Shown here in pieces: positions 42,894 through 54,618 of a DNA stretch of 64,000 bases. The translations under genes were made by a program, and so were the position numbers. Origin of the DNA: Providencia stuartii (GTDB taxonomy: Bacteria > Pseudomonadota > Gammaproteobacteria > Enterobacterales > Enterobacteriaceae); assembly GCA_900455155.1 (NCBI GenBank), contig UGUC01000002.1, positions 2,108,001 through 2,172,000 on the forward strand, in the 5' to 3' direction. The notes under the pieces are model-generated. The model did no database searches, was not told the DNA's origin, and was given only the letters and a program-made list of their open reading frames with translations. Each line of letters begins with the position of its first letter. The stretch's first letter is position 1.

Positions 42894-43969
42894 CTATTTA
42901 GCCACTTCACTGATTACTGCCGCTACACGCTCTGTCGCGTCGGTGATAGCACAAGAACGTGCTTTTTTCGCCATCGATAATAATGCTTGCCTATCCCACT
43001 GCGCCAATAGGCTAGCAACGTTATCCGCAGTAAATTGTGGTTGCTCAAGGATTTTTGCCGCTCCCGCCTTTTCTAGCGGAAGCGCATTCCAATACTGTTG
43101 ACGATCTTTATGCTGAAATGGCACAAAAATCGCAGGTAACCCTGCTGCGGCAATTTCACTGACCGTTAACGCTCCAGAACGGCAAACCACAATATCCGCC
43201 CATGCATACGCCTGAGCCATATCATCAATAAACTCCGTAACTTTATACTCGGAATTAACTGAATTTTTTAGCCGTTCATTATACAACGCTTCTGTAGTTT
43301 CCTTACTGCCTTTTCCCGCTTGATGCCAGATATTTAACTGTTTGCCTACTTTTTCAGCAACCTCTGGCATTACTTGGTTCAAAATACGCGCGCCTTGACT
43401 ACCACCTACAACCAGTACGCGTATTTTACCGTCACGATCCGATAATCGCTCCTCGGGCAGTGGCAGCGCTAAGACATCTTTTCGTACTGGATTGCCAACA
43501 ATTGGCGCATCCGCCAAAAGCACCGGGGAACGCTTGAAGTACTCGTTTTGGCAATTTTTGACAACCATTTATTCGTTAAACCTGCAATCCCATTTTGTTC
43601 ATGTAGCACCACAGGTACACCTGATAACCAAGCCGCAATCCCACCAGGCCCTGAAACATATCCGCCCATACCGAGTACAGCGTCAGGTTGATATTGTTTG
43701 ATAATGGCTTTTGCTTGGCGTATCGCTTTAAAGATCCGCCAAGGCGCGGCAGCCAATGCTAACGCGCCTTTACCTCTAAGCCCTGATATCCGTATAAATT
43801 CAATCTCAATACCATGTTGCGGTACTAACGTTGCTTCCATGCGATCGGCTGTGCCTAACCAACGGATTTCCCAGCCTTGAGCCTGCAAATAATGGGCCAC
43901 AGCTAAACCTGGGAATACATGCCCCCCAGTACCACCAGCCATGACTAATAACCTTTTTGCTTGACTCAT
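42894..43969 (-). pseudogene. murG: MurG glycosyltransferase, double frameshift (probably sequence errors)
   Basis: Transfers GlcNAc to lipid I to form lipid II at the inner membrane. The first 143 residues ([20 protein letters not shown], then [11 protein letters not shown] and [20 protein letters not shown]) are in frame one, ten residues ([10 protein letters not shown]) in a second, and the remainder ([15 protein letters not shown] to the UDP-GlcNAc site [11 protein letters not shown] and [17 protein letters not shown]) in a third. Breaks are at T4 43546-43549 and in CCAAAA 43514-43519. Removing two bases gives 357 residues (E. coli 355). Essential in relatives. Confidence 0.9.
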
Positions 43970-45159
43970 TTAACACTCCTTACAAACGCCTGCGCTTTTT
44001 GCAGACGTGTTTCAAAATCGACACGTAATAACACGGCAATAGCAGCAGACATAATTAATAGGCTTGAGCCACCATAGCTGATCAATGGTAATGTTAATCC
44101 CTTCGTCGGTAACATACCGGCAGCAGCCCCAACATTAACTAATGCTTGGAAGGTAAACCAAATACCTATCGAACACGCTAAATAGCCAGCAAATAATTGG
44201 TTAGCTAATAAAGCTCGACGGCCTATCATCATTGCGCGAAATGCCAGCATAAATACCATCAATAACACCAACACAACGCCAATATAGCCAAGCTCCTCAG
44301 CTAAAACCGAAAAAATAAAGTCCGTATGCGCTTCTGGTAAATATTCCAGTTTTTGGACTGAGTTCCCTAACCCTTGCCCAACTAACTCACCTCGACCAAA
44401 TGCCATTAATGATTGGGTAAGCTGATAACCGCTACCAAACGGGTCTTCCCATGGATTCAAAAATGATGTCACTCGGCGCAAACGGTAAGGCTCAAACCAA
44501 ATCAGTGCTAATACCCCGACAACACACGCCGCAATCCCAATAATAAAGGGGGCCAATCTTGCTCCGGCAAGGAAGAGCAACCCAAGGGTGGTGACGACTA
44601 GTACGATAACGGTTCCCAAGTCAGGCTGTAGTAGCAATAATGATGACATCACAATCAAGATACACATTGGTTTTACAAAACCAAGGAAGCGTGTTCTCAC
44701 TTCCTCTGACTTTCTTACTAAGTAACTGGATACATAGCAAAATAGAGCTAATTTAGATAACTCAGCCGGCTGAATTTTAACAATACCGATATCAATCCAA
44801 CGCGATGCCCCGTTGACAGAGCTCCCTGCAACCAGTACTACCGCTAATAACAGCAGGGAGACCATTAACAATACAAAGCTGTATTTTTCCCAAACTGCCA
44901 TTGAGATCCGCATCACGCCTAACACTAAAACAAAGGCAATGGCTAAATAAACGGCATCACGCTTGGCAAAATAAAAAGGATCTTCTGTCAATCTTTGCCC
45001 CACCGGCATGGATGCCGATGTCACCATAATAAAACCGATTGCAGCGAGGCCAAGTGCCAGCCATACCAAGGTGCGGTCATAGAGTGTTGAGCCAGCAATA
45101 ACGCCACCCTTTTCACCAAGTACCCAGTTTTTTATGCGCACAGCACCTGGTATAGTCAT
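43966..45159 (-). CDS. ftsW: Septal peptidoglycan polymerase FtsW
   Basis: 397 residues, shorter at the N-terminus than E. coli (414). SEDS-family glycosyltransferase that polymerises lipid II with FtsI. About ten membrane segments. Family motifs: [16 protein letters not shown] [15 protein letters not shown], the catalytic-loop region [16 protein letters not shown] [40 protein letters not shown] and the ending [13 protein letters not shown]. Overlaps murG by 4 bases (ATGA) and murD by 1. Confidence 0.96.
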   Translation of the reverse strand: MTIPGAVRIKNWVLGEKGGVIAGSTLYDRTLVWLALGLAAIGFIMVTSASMPVGQRLTEDPFYFAKRDAVYLAIAFVLVLGVMRISMAVWEKYSFVLLMVSLLLLAVVLVAGSSVNGASRWIDIGIVKIQPAELSKLALFCYVSSYLVRKSEEVRTRFLGFVKPMCILIVMSSLLLLQPDLGTVIVLVVTTLGLLFLAGARLAPFIIGIAACVVGVLALIWFEPYRLRRVTSFLNPWEDPFGSGYQLTQSLMAFGRGELVGQGLGNSVQKLEYLPEAHTDFIFSVLAEELGYIGVVLVLLMVFMLAFRAMMIGRRALLANQLFAGYLACSIGIWFTFQALVNVGAAAGMLPTKGLTLPLISYGGSSLLIMSAAIAVLLRVDFETRLQKAQAFVRSVK

Positions 45160-46484
45160 CAGCCTAACTCCTTCGCTAACTGAGCAAAAATCATCCCTCG
45201 CTGCTCAAAGTTTTTAAATTGGTCGATACTTGCACAAGCTGGAGACAGTAAAACCATATCGCCTGATTTTAAATGTGGAGCCAAATAACGCATGCTCTGC
45301 TCCATCGTTTCCGTCAGCACAGATTTTTCAGGCTCCAATTGGGCTAGAGCTTTACCGTCACGACCAAAGCAGTACACACGCACATTATCTTGGGCAAGAT
45401 ATGGCTTTAAGGGTGAAAAATCGGCAGCTTTACCATCACCACCTAATAGCAGATGCAGTGTTCCATCCACTTTTAAGCCATTTAGTGCGGCTTCCGTGCT
45501 ACCCACATTGGTCGCTTTAGAGTCGTTAATCCAACGTACTCCGTTGTTCAATAACACCAGTTGGAAACGGTGCATTAATCCAGCGTAATTTTTCAGTACA
45601 TCCAAGCAAGCCTTACGCTCTATGCCTGCAATATCTGCCAGTGCAAGCGCTGCCAGCGCATTCGTGTAATTGTGTTGCCCAGTCAAATGCATATCAGCAA
45701 CATCAATGATGGCTTGCCCTTTCGCAACTAATAAACGCTGCTGTGTATCAAAATAATAATCACCACTATCGACCCCAAAGCTGATACACGCTTCATGACG
45801 TCTATCTCGTGGTAACGTCAGTGGGTCTTGCGCGTTCACAATGCAATTCGCCGCATTATGATAAATACGTAATTTAGCGTCGCGATACTGCGCTAACCCT
45901 AATGGATAGCGATCCATATGGTCTTCTGTCACATTCAGTACGGTTGCCGCTAAGGCTTGTAAACTGGATGTGGTTTCTAATTGGAAGCTTGATAACTCAA
46001 GCACATAAAGCTGGTGACCTTGGTTCAGTAGGGATAATGCAGGAATACCAATATTACCACCCACACCAACAGAGATACCTGCGGCTTTTGCCATTTCCCC
46101 GACTAAAGAAGTCACCGTGCTTTTACCGTTAGAGCCAGTAATGGCAATGATTGGTGCATCAGCCTCACGACAAAACAGCTCAATATCGCCAACAATCTCA
46201 ATGCCTTTATTAGCCGCCTGTTGCAACTCAGGTGTCGCTAGAGCAATACCCGGACTTGCGACAATCAAATCAGCTTCTTGTAACCATGAGTTATTTAAAC
46301 TGCCATGGTGATATTCGACATTGCTAGGTAATTGCTCTACACCGGGTGGGGCAGAACGAGTATCTATCACACGTGGAATGACACCTTGTGATAAGAAAAA
46401 GTGCACACAGGATAGGCCTGTTAGACCTAACCCGATAATCACCACTTTTTTACCTTGATACTGTTTACCCTGAATACGAGCCAT
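45159..46484 (-). CDS. murD: UDP-N-acetylmuramoyl-L-alanine-D-glutamate ligase
   Basis: 441 residues (E. coli 438) from ATG 46484 ([20 protein letters not shown]); the open frame extends 30 codons upstream inside mraY, without support. Adds D-Glu to UDP-MurNAc-Ala. N-terminal Rossmann [17 protein letters not shown] loop [17 protein letters not shown], carbamylated-Lys and Mg region [13 protein letters not shown], and C-terminal [15 protein letters not shown]. Two bases after mraY. Confidence 0.96.
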   Translation of the reverse strand: MARIQGKQYQGKKVVIIGLGLTGLSCVHFFLSQGVIPRVIDTRSAPPGVEQLPSNVEYHHGSLNNSWLQEADLIVASPGIALATPELQQAANKGIEIVGDIELFCREADAPIIAITGSNGKSTVTSLVGEMAKAAGISVGVGGNIGIPALSLLNQGHQLYVLELSSFQLETTSSLQALAATVLNVTEDHMDRYPLGLAQYRDAKLRIYHNAANCIVNAQDPLTLPRDRRHEACISFGVDSGDYYFDTQQRLLVAKGQAIIDVADMHLTGQHNYTNALAALALADIAGIERKACLDVLKNYAGLMHRFQLVLLNNGVRWINDSKATNVGSTEAALNGLKVDGTLHLLLGGDGKAADFSPLKPYLAQDNVRVYCFGRDGKALAQLEPEKSVLTETMEQSMRYLAPHLKSGDMVLLSPACASIDQFKNFEQRGMIFAQLAKELG

Positions 46485-46486
46485 GT

Positions 46487-47569
46487 TTAACGTACCTTCA
46501 ATGTTGCTAACCCAATCAGGACTAGCATTAAGGAAATAATCCAAAAACGCACAATTACGCGTGGTTCCGGCCACCCTTTCAACTCATAATGATGATGAAT
46601 TGGTGCCATACGGAATATACGTTGACCACGTAATTTGAAAGAACCCACTTGTAAGATGACTGATAATGTTTCTACAACAAACACGCCACCCATAATGACT
46701 AACAAAAACTCTTGGCGTAGTAGAACTGCGATAGTACCTAGAGCGCCTCCGAGTGCTAAAGAACCTACATCCCCCATAAAGACTTGTGCTGGGTAAGTGT
46801 TAAACCATAGGAAACCTAATCCCGCACCAACAATAGCCGTACAGACGATCACTAGTTCACCAGCGTGTGGCAAGAACGGAATATGCAAGTAACTCGCAAA
46901 GTTAACGTTACCTGTCGCCCACGCGACCAAAGCAAACCCTGCCGCAACGAATACTGTTGGCATAATTGCTAAACCATCAAGACCGTCAGTTAAGTTAACG
47001 GCATTACTGGTTCCAACAATCACAAAGTAAGCCAGCAGAATATAAAGCATTCCCAGTTGAGGCATCACATCTTTAAAGAAAGGTACGACTAATTGTGTCG
47101 CTGGCGTCTCGTTACCGACTGCATACATTGAAAAAGCAACAATGAGCGCAATGACGGATTGCCAAAAATATTTCCAGCGAGCAATTAAGCCTCGGCTATT
47201 TTTTCTAACCACTTTTAAGTAGTCATCAGCGAAGCCTACAAGGCCATACCCCACCAATACCAACAGGACACACCAAACATAGGGATTATCTAAACGCGCC
47301 CACAACAACACCGATATACTGATTGAAAATAGAATCAGTATGCCGCCCATTGTAGGTGTGCCACGTTTACTAAAGTGAGACTCAGGCCCTACATCGCGAA
47401 CGACTTGACCAATCTGCATTTTTTGTAAATAGGTAATTAAACGTGGCCCCATCCATAACGCGATAGCGAGTGCCGTTAGCAAACCGACAATGGCTCTGAA
47501 CGTCAGATAAGAAAAGACGTTAAAAACAGAAAAATGATGCACCAATATTTCGGCAAGCCAGACTAACAT
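46487..47569 (-). CDS. mraY: Phospho-MurNAc-pentapeptide transferase MraY
   Basis: 360 residues, equal to E. coli, starting [13 protein letters not shown] at 47569 (the three-codon longer frame begins at a non-standard codon). Integral membrane enzyme with ten helices that makes lipid I from UDP-MurNAc-pentapeptide and undecaprenyl phosphate. Mg-binding DDYLKV and [10 protein letters not shown], substrate-loop [14 protein letters not shown] and [12 protein letters not shown] are present. Start overlaps the murF stop by 7 bases. Confidence 0.97.
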   Translation of the reverse strand: MLVWLAEILVHHFSVFNVFSYLTFRAIVGLLTALAIALWMGPRLITYLQKMQIGQVVRDVGPESHFSKRGTPTMGGILILFSISISVLLWARLDNPYVWCVLLVLVGYGLVGFADDYLKVVRKNSRGLIARWKYFWQSVIALIVAFSMYAVGNETPATQLVVPFFKDVMPQLGMLYILLAYFVIVGTSNAVNLTDGLDGLAIMPTVFVAAGFALVAWATGNVNFASYLHIPFLPHAGELVIVCTAIVGAGLGFLWFNTYPAQVFMGDVGSLALGGALGTIAVLLRQEFLLVIMGGVFVVETLSVILQVGSFKLRGQRIFRMAPIHHHYELKGWPEPRVIVRFWIISLMLVLIGLATLKVR

Positions 47570-48936
47570 GCAAAGCACTCCTTTAATGCATTCACGACAT
47601 CTTCCATCGCGGAGCTACGTGAACCTTTAACTAAAATAGAAACAACTTCATTCTGCTGGACTAGCGGAATCAGTCGGGTTAATAAATCTTTTTTGAATGC
47701 AAAGTGCTCACCACATTCACTGAATTGACTGATCATTTCGCTCAGTGTACCCACACTCAGTACTTTATCCAGACCTGCATCTTTTGCCGCAATGCCAACG
47801 CGTTGATGACAATCTTGTGCGTAATCGCCAAGCTCGCCCATATCACCTGCAATCAAAATACGATAACCGGGCATTTTAGCTAAAACATTAATTGCTGCAA
47901 TCATTGAGCCATCATTCGCGTTATAAGTGTCATCCAATACCACTTTTGTTGGACTCAGTTGTACCGGATATAAACGCCCCGGCACTGCTTTCGTCGTCGC
48001 TAACCCATTGCGAATATCTTCCAGCGTTGCGCCAACTGAAATGGCAAGCGCACTTGCCGCAAGGACATTGGCAATGTTATGCATCCCCGGTAAAGGCAAT
48101 GTGATTGCAATTTGCCCAACTGGCGTATGCAACGTAAAGTTTGTTGAAAGTTGTTTAACTTCAATATCCGATGGATAGAAATCCGCTTTGTCTTGTGGCT
48201 TCAGCGAGTAATACCACACGGTTTGCCGCGGTTGAAATTGCCAATGTGGCGAATAACTATCAAGGTTAACAATCGCGGTACCTTCGTCAGGTAGACCTTG
48301 GTAAATTTCCCCTTTTGCGCGAGCCACACCTTCAGGTGAACCAAAGCCGGCAAGATGTGCTGCAAATAAATTATTCACCAGTGCACTCTCAGGCTTCACG
48401 ATATTCGTGGTATAGGCGATTTCATTTGGATGATTCGCCCCCATTTCAATTACGGCATAATCATATTCGTGAGTTAGCCGAAATAGCGTTAATGGCACAC
48501 CAATATCATTATTTAAGTTACCCGCTGTATACAGGGTTTTGCCACGCTGAGATAAAATGGATGCGGTCATCTCTTTAACAGAGGTTTTCCCCGAGGAGCC
48601 TGTTAAACCGACTACTTTCGCTTGGCTTTGCTTGCGCACCCATGCAGCAAGTTGCCCCATAGAAAGACGAGTGTTCGCCACAATAACCTGTGGGCAATCA
48701 ACATCAAGCTCACGCTCAACCAGTAATGCAACAGCGCCATTTTCAACCACAGAAGGGGCAAAGTCATGGGCATCAAAACGCTCACCTTTTAAGGCGATAA
48801 ATAAGCAGTCTTGACCAATTTGGCGGCTATCTGTACTCACTTCACTTAATGTCAGTGTAGCGGCATCAATACCTTCAGCATTAAATAAACGCCCAGCGGT
48901 CACGGCCGCCAGTTGAGCTAACGTTAAGGGGATCAT
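47563..48936 (-). CDS. murF: UDP-MurNAc-tripeptide-D-alanyl-D-alanine ligase
   Basis: 457 residues (E. coli 452). Adds the D-Ala-D-Ala dipeptide, completing the pentapeptide. Recognition domain includes [23 protein letters not shown] loop [19 protein letters not shown], central [20 protein letters not shown], and C-terminal [20 protein letters not shown]. Its ATG overlaps the murE stop (ATGA), and its end overlaps mraY, so it is translationally coupled on both sides. Confidence 0.97.
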   Translation of the reverse strand: MIPLTLAQLAAVTAGRLFNAEGIDAATLTLSEVSTDSRQIGQDCLFIALKGERFDAHDFAPSVVENGAVALLVERELDVDCPQVIVANTRLSMGQLAAWVRKQSQAKVVGLTGSSGKTSVKEMTASILSQRGKTLYTAGNLNNDIGVPLTLFRLTHEYDYAVIEMGANHPNEIAYTTNIVKPESALVNNLFAAHLAGFGSPEGVARAKGEIYQGLPDEGTAIVNLDSYSPHWQFQPRQTVWYYSLKPQDKADFYPSDIEVKQLSTNFTLHTPVGQIAITLPLPGMHNIANVLAASALAISVGATLEDIRNGLATTKAVPGRLYPVQLSPTKVVLDDTYNANDGSMIAAINVLAKMPGYRILIAGDMGELGDYAQDCHQRVGIAAKDAGLDKVLSVGTLSEMISQFSECGEHFAFKKDLLTRLIPLVQQNEVVSILVKGSRSSAMEDVVNALKECFAC

Positions 48937-50420
48937 GCTAACACCCCCAATAGCCTTGCAACGGTTAGGCGATCTGAATAATCTAAACGGCGATGACCGA
49001 TAATTTGATAATCTTCATGGCCTTTACCTGCGATCACAATCACATCATCCGCATTTGCCTGCATGATTGAGCTGGTAACCGCTTCCGCACGCCCTGGGAT
49101 CGCAAGAACTCGACTTGAATCGAGGATCCCCGCCATAATGTCATTGATAATATCTAACGGCTCTTCACTGCGCGGGTTATCATCAGTAATAACGACTTTA
49201 TCCGCCCACTCTTCTGCCGCTGCGCCCATCAAAGGTCGCTTGCCTTTATCACGGTCTCCCCCGCAACCAAAGACACACCATAATTGGCCTTTACAATGTA
49301 AGCGTGCTGCCGCCAACGCTTTTTCGAGTGCATCCGGTGTGTGCGCATAATCAACAACCACGGTTGGTTTGTTTGGCGCACTAAACACTTCCATTCGACC
49401 ACATACTGGTGAAAGAGATGATGATGCCTCTAATAGCTGTTCTAACGAATAATCCATCGTCAGCAGTGTTGCCATAGCTAACAATAAGTTGCTGACGTTA
49501 AATGCGCCCATCAATGGGCTTTCTAACGTTCCGTTGCCCCATGATGAGGTAAATTGAATGGTTGCTCCGCGATCATGATATTCAACCGCTGTTGCTTGTA
49601 ACCATGGCCCTTGCCATTGCTCAGGAATTCGTTGTTCCATAGAAACGGCGCAAGCTTGCGGTAAACGCTGTAACCATTTTAGACCCACATCATCATCAGC
49701 ATTAATAATTTGCGCTTTGGTTTGATGTGTCGAAAACAGTAACCATTTCGCCGCTTCATAACTTTCCATATCACCATGGTAATCTAAATGGTCACGGCTT
49801 AAATTTGTAAATACTGCGGCATCAAAAGGTAAGGCAGCTACGCGACCTTGCACAAGGCCGTGAGAGGAGACTTCCATCGCGGTTAATGTAGCCTTCTGCT
49901 TCAATAACTGAGTCAACTCAACTTGAATATCCACAGCGGAACCTGTGGTGTTTTCACTCGGCGCAACTTGCCCAAGTAAACCATTCCCTACGGTCCCCAT
50001 GACAGCACTGGTTTCACCTAATCCTTGTGCCCACTGCGCGATCAGTTGAGTTGTCGTCGTTTTACCATTAGTGCCTGTCACCCCAACCAATTTCATTTTT
50101 TCAGCAGGATGTTGATAAAATGCCCCCGCTAATGCTGATAGGCGACTATTCAGATCATTTAGGTAAACAACGGGAACGCCGTGGATATAACGAATTTCAC
50201 CTTCAGCGGCTTCACCATGCGCTTCTGCAACCACCGCGGCGACCCCTTGGGCGATCGCTTGAGAAATATAGTGTCGACCATCTGATTGATGGCCTTTAAT
50301 TGCGATAAACAGATCACCGGCAGCCGCCTTACGACTGTCTAATGTCATCTCACGTAACGAGACACTTGCTGTGCTAACGCCAAATGGCGAAAGAAGATCA
50401 CAAAGATTACGATCTGCCAC
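48933..50420 (-). CDS. murE: UDP-MurNAc-L-Ala-D-Glu-meso-diaminopimelate ligase
   Basis: 495 residues, equal to E. coli, if started at GTG 50420 ([14 protein letters not shown]); the frame is open 22 codons further up but that part lies inside ftsI and is unlike MurE. Adds meso-DAP. ATP loop [33 protein letters not shown] [15 protein letters not shown], and DDNPRSEEP, whose DNPR marks diaminopimelate rather than lysine specificity. Overlaps ftsI by 14 bases. Confidence 0.96.
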   Translation of the reverse strand: MADRNLCDLLSPFGVSTASVSLREMTLDSRKAAAGDLFIAIKGHQSDGRHYISQAIAQGVAAVVAEAHGEAAEGEIRYIHGVPVVYLNDLNSRLSALAGAFYQHPAEKMKLVGVTGTNGKTTTTQLIAQWAQGLGETSAVMGTVGNGLLGQVAPSENTTGSAVDIQVELTQLLKQKATLTAMEVSSHGLVQGRVAALPFDAAVFTNLSRDHLDYHGDMESYEAAKWLLFSTHQTKAQIINADDDVGLKWLQRLPQACAVSMEQRIPEQWQGPWLQATAVEYHDRGATIQFTSSWGNGTLESPLMGAFNVSNLLLAMATLLTMDYSLEQLLEASSSLSPVCGRMEVFSAPNKPTVVVDYAHTPDALEKALAAARLHCKGQLWCVFGCGGDRDKGKRPLMGAAAEEWADKVVITDDNPRSEEPLDIINDIMAGILDSSRVLAIPGRAEAVTSSIMQANADDVIVIAGKGHEDYQIIGHRRLDYSDRLTVARLLGVLA

Positions 50421-52173
50421 TTTTAACCTCTTTTCTGTTAAGAACTGTGTCGTTTTTATCGTCTGTTTGTAGTGCATCGGGTTCAACGTTCATCATGCGT
50501 AAAACACCGCCCATAATTGAACCAAACACGGGTGCCGATACTGCACCACCATAATATTTACCCGCTTTAGGCTCATTGATAAGAACGACAAGGGCATAGC
50601 GTGGGTTACTTGCAGGCGCGACGCCTGCGGTATAAGCAATATATTGATTAATGTAGCGCCCTTCCGGCCCTACTTTTTTCGCAGTACCTGTTTTTATCGC
50701 GATACGATAGCCTTTTATTGAGGCTCTTGTTCCCCCACCACCCGGCAAGGCAACACTTTCCATCATGTGCACAACGGTGCGCATTATATGCTCAGGAAAA
50801 ACGCGTGTTCCCGGCACAGGAGGGTCAACTTTAGTAATCGATAGCGGGCGATAAATCCCGAAACTACCAATTGTTGCATAGGCACGGGCTAACTGTAACG
50901 GTGTTACCATTTGCCCATACCCGAAAGAAAAGGTGGCCCTTTCTAAATCAGACCACCGTGTTTTTTTACTTGGAAAGATGCCACTACTTTCCCCGACTAA
51001 CCCCAGATTAGTCGGCTTGCCAAACCCAAAGCGGCTATACACATCCACCAGCTCTGTGGCAGGCATCGCTAACGCCAGTTTTGAAACACCCACGTTACTC
51101 GACTTCTGTAAAATACCTGTAATTGATAATTCAGGATAACGAGCTACATCTTTGATTTCATGACCATTAACTCGATATGGATAGGTATTCAATACGGTAT
51201 TTTCTTTGACAATACGGTTATTTAATGCACTCATAACGACGAGCGGCTTGACCGTTGAACCCGGTTCAAAAATATCGGTGATCGCACGGTTACGCATAGC
51301 ATCCATGGGGGTTCCTGCCAAATTATTCGGGTTATAGGATGGGCTATTCGCCATCGCTAAAATCTCCCCCGTGTGCACATCCACTAAAATGGCAACACCT
51401 GATTCAGCTTTGTTTTCCTGAACACCTTTCGTTAATTCTCGATAAACGATAGATTGAATGCGTTCATCAATACTTAGCACTAAGTTATGAGCCGCTTGGC
51501 TATCAACGGAAGAAACCGTTTCAATCACACGCCCATTACGGTCTTTACGAACAATACGCTCACCTGGCTCCCCTTTTAACCAGCGCTCAAAGCTCTTCTC
51601 GACGCCTTCTATCCCTTCGCCATCAATATTTGTCACACCAATTAAGTGCGCTGCAACAGGCCCTGAGGGGTAGTAACGGCGTGATTCTTTGCGTAAATAG
51701 ATACCGGGTAATTTTAGTTTCGTGATGTATTCGCCAATAGAAGGGTTGACTTGACGAGCGAGGTACACAAAGCGCCCTTTTGGATTGGCAGAAATTTTAG
51801 CGGTGATCTGCTCAAGTGGGATCTCCAATGCATCAGCGAGCGCTTTCCAATGTTCATCATTGTTCACCCCACCTTTTTCAAATACCACTTTTGGGTCAGC
51901 CCAAATCGCATTAACAGGCACACTAACAGCCAGTTGCCGCCCTTCCCTATCGCTTATCATGCCACGTGCTGTAGAGACCTCTTGAACACGTAGGGAGCGC
52001 ATATCCCCTTCTTTAACTAACTTTTCAGGCGAAATGATTTGTAGATAAGCTACACGCACTAAAAGCCCGACTAAAGCCAGTAGAATACCGCCGCACAACA
52101 AGGCAAAACGCCAGCTAACAAAGCTGGTATTTTCAGACTGTTTTTTATTCCTAGCTGACTTAGGTGCTTTCAT
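50407..52173 (-). CDS. ftsI: Septal transpeptidase FtsI (PBP3)
   Basis: 588 residues, equal to E. coli. Class B penicillin-binding protein that crosslinks septal wall with FtsW. Short cytoplasmic tail, one membrane anchor ([20 protein letters not shown], residues 23-42), pedestal domain, then transpeptidase with SxxK in [11 protein letters not shown], SxN in [10 protein letters not shown] and KTGTAKK. Target of aztreonam and other beta-lactams in relatives. Follows ftsL by 12 bases. No insertion near the active site that I can see. Confidence 0.97.
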   Translation of the reverse strand: MKAPKSARNKKQSENTSFVSWRFALLCGGILLALVGLLVRVAYLQIISPEKLVKEGDMRSLRVQEVSTARGMISDREGRQLAVSVPVNAIWADPKVVFEKGGVNNDEHWKALADALEIPLEQITAKISANPKGRFVYLARQVNPSIGEYITKLKLPGIYLRKESRRYYPSGPVAAHLIGVTNIDGEGIEGVEKSFERWLKGEPGERIVRKDRNGRVIETVSSVDSQAAHNLVLSIDERIQSIVYRELTKGVQENKAESGVAILVDVHTGEILAMANSPSYNPNNLAGTPMDAMRNRAITDIFEPGSTVKPLVVMSALNNRIVKENTVLNTYPYRVNGHEIKDVARYPELSITGILQKSSNVGVSKLALAMPATELVDVYSRFGFGKPTNLGLVGESSGIFPSKKTRWSDLERATFSFGYGQMVTPLQLARAYATIGSFGIYRPLSITKVDPPVPGTRVFPEHIMRTVVHMMESVALPGGGGTRASIKGYRIAIKTGTAKKVGPEGRYINQYIAYTAGVAPASNPRYALVVLINEPKAGKYYGGAVSAPVFGSIMGGVLRMMNVEPDALQTDDKNDTVLNRKEVKSGRS

Positions 52174-52185
52174 TCGTAACCTTAT

Positions 52186-52506
52186 CTACTGCTTAGAGAC
52201 AATGATATTTTCTTGAGAAGGTTCAACATGAACCATCTGCAACTTTTCCACCGATAAACGTTCAACTCGGCTATGACTTCCCAATGCGTTTTCTTCCAAG
52301 ATCAAGTTACGCCATTCAATATCCAGCGCATCTTTCTCTTCATATAACTTGTCTTTTTCTGCCGTTAGCAAACGCGTTTCATGGGCAGTTGTGACCACAA
52401 AAATAGCGCTAATAATGATGGCCACTAGCAAAATCAAAGGAATTACCCCATGACGAAAAAGGTCACGACCAATCACTTTCCCAAGACTATGCCTTTCTGG
52501 AACCAT
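52186..52506 (-). CDS. ftsL: Cell division protein FtsL
   Basis: 106 residues (E. coli 121; shorter cytoplasmic tail). Bitopic: membrane segment [20 protein letters not shown] (residues about 20-39), then a periplasmic coiled coil ([20 protein letters not shown]) and the conserved [20 protein letters not shown]. Forms FtsQLB and activates FtsWI. Two bases after rsmH. Confidence 0.95.
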   Translation of the reverse strand: MVPERHSLGKVIGRDLFRHGVIPLILLVAIIISAIFVVTTAHETRLLTAEKDKLYEEKDALDIEWRNLILEENALGSHSRVERLSVEKLQMVHVEPSQENIIVSKQ

Positions 52507-52508
52507 AA

Positions 52509-53459
52509 TTACAGTGTCCTCTGTGCAAAACGCAGTACAGAACTACGTGCCCTTGGGTTTTCGTCAATTTCAGCGTCTGAAGGCTTCATTTTGCCCACTT
52601 CACGCAGCTTAGCGACACCCAGTTCCCGTATTTGAGCTTCCGTAAGAGGGATGCCAGCAGGAACACTAGGCCCTTTGCTATTTTGACGAATAAACCGCTT
52701 CACTAGCCTATCTTCCAATGAATGGAAACTGATCACCGAAAGACGTCCTTCCGGTGCTAATACAGAGACAGCACCTTCAAGCGCCTGCTCTATTTCTTCC
52801 AACTCACTGTTAATGTAAATACGTATTGCTTGAAAACTTCGCGTTGCAGGGTGCTTATGACGCTCTTTGATAGGGCTGACTTTAGCGATCAATTCAGCCA
52901 ACTCACGAGTTCTCGTTAAAGGTGTTTCTTCTGGATTGTGGTTACGCTCAACGATGGCTTTCGCAATGCGTTTTGCAAAACGTTCCTCTCCAAAAGTTTT
53001 CAAAACCCATGCGATGTCATCAGCTTGTGCATTCATTAGCCATTGTTGGGCTGACTGCCCTTTCGTTGGATCCATACGCATATCCAACGGCCCATCACGC
53101 ATAAATGAAAAACCACGCTCAGGATCATCCAGTTGGGGGGATGACACCCCTAAGTCCAGTAATACGCCATCAATTTTGCCAACTAGCCCTTCTTCTTCTA
53201 CATACTCTGCAATTGCAGAAAATGGGCCATGCTTGATCATAAAGCGAGGGTCATCAATTTCTTGCGCTGCTTTAATCGCCTCTGGATCACGATCGATAGC
53301 AATCAGACGCCCTTGCTCGTTTAGCTGGCTTAAAATCAGCCTTGAATGCCCACCACGCCCAAAAGTTCCATCAATATAAATACCGTTTGGTTTAATATTT
53401 AGGCCATTTACTGCTTCATCAAGCAGTACTGTTACATGTTTAAATTGTTGCTGTGTCAT
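52509..53459 (-). CDS. rsmH: 16S rRNA m4C1402 methyltransferase RsmH
   Basis: 316 residues (E. coli 313). Methylates N4 of C1402 in 16S rRNA using SAM. N-terminal [13 protein letters not shown] and SAM loop [29 protein letters not shown], and the C-terminal [15 protein letters not shown] motif are all present. Two bases after mraZ, so mraZ-rsmH-ftsL-ftsI are tightly packed. Confidence 0.97.
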   Translation of the reverse strand: MTQQQFKHVTVLLDEAVNGLNIKPNGIYIDGTFGRGGHSRLILSQLNEQGRLIAIDRDPEAIKAAQEIDDPRFMIKHGPFSAIAEYVEEEGLVGKIDGVLLDLGVSSPQLDDPERGFSFMRDGPLDMRMDPTKGQSAQQWLMNAQADDIAWVLKTFGEERFAKRIAKAIVERNHNPEETPLTRTRELAELIAKVSPIKERHKHPATRSFQAIRIYINSELEEIEQALEGAVSVLAPEGRLSVISFHSLEDRLVKRFIRQNSKGPSVPAGIPLTEAQIRELGVAKLREVGKMKPSDAEIDENPRARSSVLRFAQRTL

Positions 53460-53461
53460 GT

Positions 53462-53920
53462 TTATAGTGACAAATCCTGTAAACGGGTTGACAGTGGTTC
53501 TTGGGTTTGTCGTTCAGCGGCAATATCCTCTTCCACTTGCTGATACCAAGTCTGTTCATCCCAAAGTTCAAATTTATTTATTTGGCCTACTAGCATGACC
53601 TCTTTTGTTAGCCCTGCATGTTGACGTAGCGTGCTGGCTAACAAAAGACGCCCTGAGCTATCCATTTGACATTCACTGGCATGTCCCAACAAAAGTCGTT
53701 GGACACGTCTTTCTGCTGGATTCATGGTTGATAGGCGAGAGAGCTTTTCTTCGATGATTTCCCACTCAGGTAAAGTGTAAAGCAGCAGGCATGGCTGGTG
53801 GAGGTCGATAGTACAAACCATCTGCCCCTTAGATTCCTCGCTCAACATTCCCCGATATCGGGTAGGCACGGTAAGCCGCCCTTTGCTGTCGAGATTTACC
53901 AGTGTTGCCCCACGAAACAT
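53462..53920 (-). CDS. mraZ: Transcriptional regulator MraZ
   Basis: 152 residues, equal to E. coli. Two SpoVT/AbrB-like domains, each with the repeated pattern ([17 protein letters not shown] near residue 8 and [19 protein letters not shown] near residue 81); it forms ring-shaped oligomers. Represses its own dcw promoter in E. coli. First gene of the cluster; three matching half-site boxes lie 30-54 bases before its start. Confidence 0.97.
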   Translation of the reverse strand: MFRGATLVNLDSKGRLTVPTRYRGMLSEESKGQMVCTIDLHQPCLLLYTLPEWEIIEEKLSRLSTMNPAERRVQRLLLGHASECQMDSSGRLLLASTLRQHAGLTKEVMLVGQINKFELWDEQTWYQQVEEDIAAERQTQEPLSTRLQDLSL

Positions 53921-53949
53921 ACCCAGTAAAACCTCTTTATTTCCTATTT

Positions 53950-53974
53950 ACCCACTTTACCCCACAATTCTCCA
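53950..53974 (-). promoter_or_regulatory. MraZ-binding boxes
   Basis: Three TGGGN-type boxes in direct repeat with exact 10-base spacing on the minus strand: TGGAG (53970-53974), TGGGG (53960-53964) and TGGGT (53950-53954). This matches the known MraZ operator design (three repeats of TGGGN spaced by 5 bases), with the most upstream box carrying A for G. Confidence 0.85.
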
Positions 53975-53981
53975 CTTATAA

Positions 53982-54011
53982 AGTTTACGAATGGTAGGAA
54001 AACGTTGTCAA
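53982..54011 (-). promoter_or_regulatory. Promoter of the dcw cluster (Pmra)
   Basis: A perfect -35 TTGACA (54006-54011) and -10 TAAACT (53982-53987) separated by 18 bases. The predicted start lies at or just before the MraZ boxes, so bound MraZ would block early elongation. Position matches the single main promoter of the E. coli cluster. Confidence 0.75.
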
Positions 54012-54507
54012 GCCAGACGCGCCTAGCTTTTGCTTTATTTACAGAACAATTCAGAAAAGATAAGAGTGGGTAAAATCTACTTCGGAGATAAAATGAGGAA
54101 TAACGGATTGATATAATTCATTTATTTTCAACAAAAGAGCAAATATTACGTAAACTCTATTTTACTGATGAAAAAACACTCAAATGATGATATTTCCTTT
54201 ATATGTCTCATTTTTAATCAGTATATCGTTAACCGATTCTTTACTTTCAAAATAACCGTGAATGTTTAATAAAGGTAAATATTATCGATAACAGCCTCAC
54301 AGAAAAATAAAAACCATATATTTCATATAATTAAAATACTGTTTTAATAGCCAGTATTTTACAATAAATAAAATTTTACGTGCTTTCTTTGATTTAAAAA
54401 TTATTTCTTAAATCAAATTTTTTTATTTTATTTTCTTTACAATGATAAATTAGATTTACCTCGTTAAGAATAGTCCTAAAGTTAAATATTTACTTATTTT
54501 TAGCATG
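54012..54507. other. AT-rich gene-free stretch between Pmra and the cra terminator
   Basis: About 500 bases, very AT-rich with A/T runs, no open frame and no clear repeat. E. coli has a similar though shorter gap between cra and mraZ. A second GTGGGTA at 54066-54072 on the plus strand resembles a single MraZ box but stands alone. Confidence 0.45.
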
Positions 54508-54537
54508 AAATAAAAAGCCCCATTTACTTTGGGGCTA
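54508..54537 (-). terminator. Terminator of cra
   Basis: Stem AGCCCC / GGGGCT around a 9-base loop, followed by TTTTTATTT on the minus strand, about 80 bases past the cra stop. Confidence 0.8.
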
Positions 54538-54618
54538 ACATAATACTTATAAACGTGATCGATATCACTTAATATTCAACCTGACTTTTTGTCTGGTTTT
54601 TATTATTTAAATGATATT

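Noticed and set aside
45160..46574. Longer murD start inside mraY
   Set aside because: The first 30 residues are the out-of-frame mraY tail; the family start is at 46484.
50421..50486. ATG start 22 codons upstream of murE
   Set aside because: That stretch lies within ftsI and is unlike MurE; the GTG at 50420 gives exactly the E. coli length.
54066..54072. Extra MraZ-like box (GTGGGTA)
   Set aside because: Single copy on the other strand, without the 10-base repeats needed for MraZ binding.
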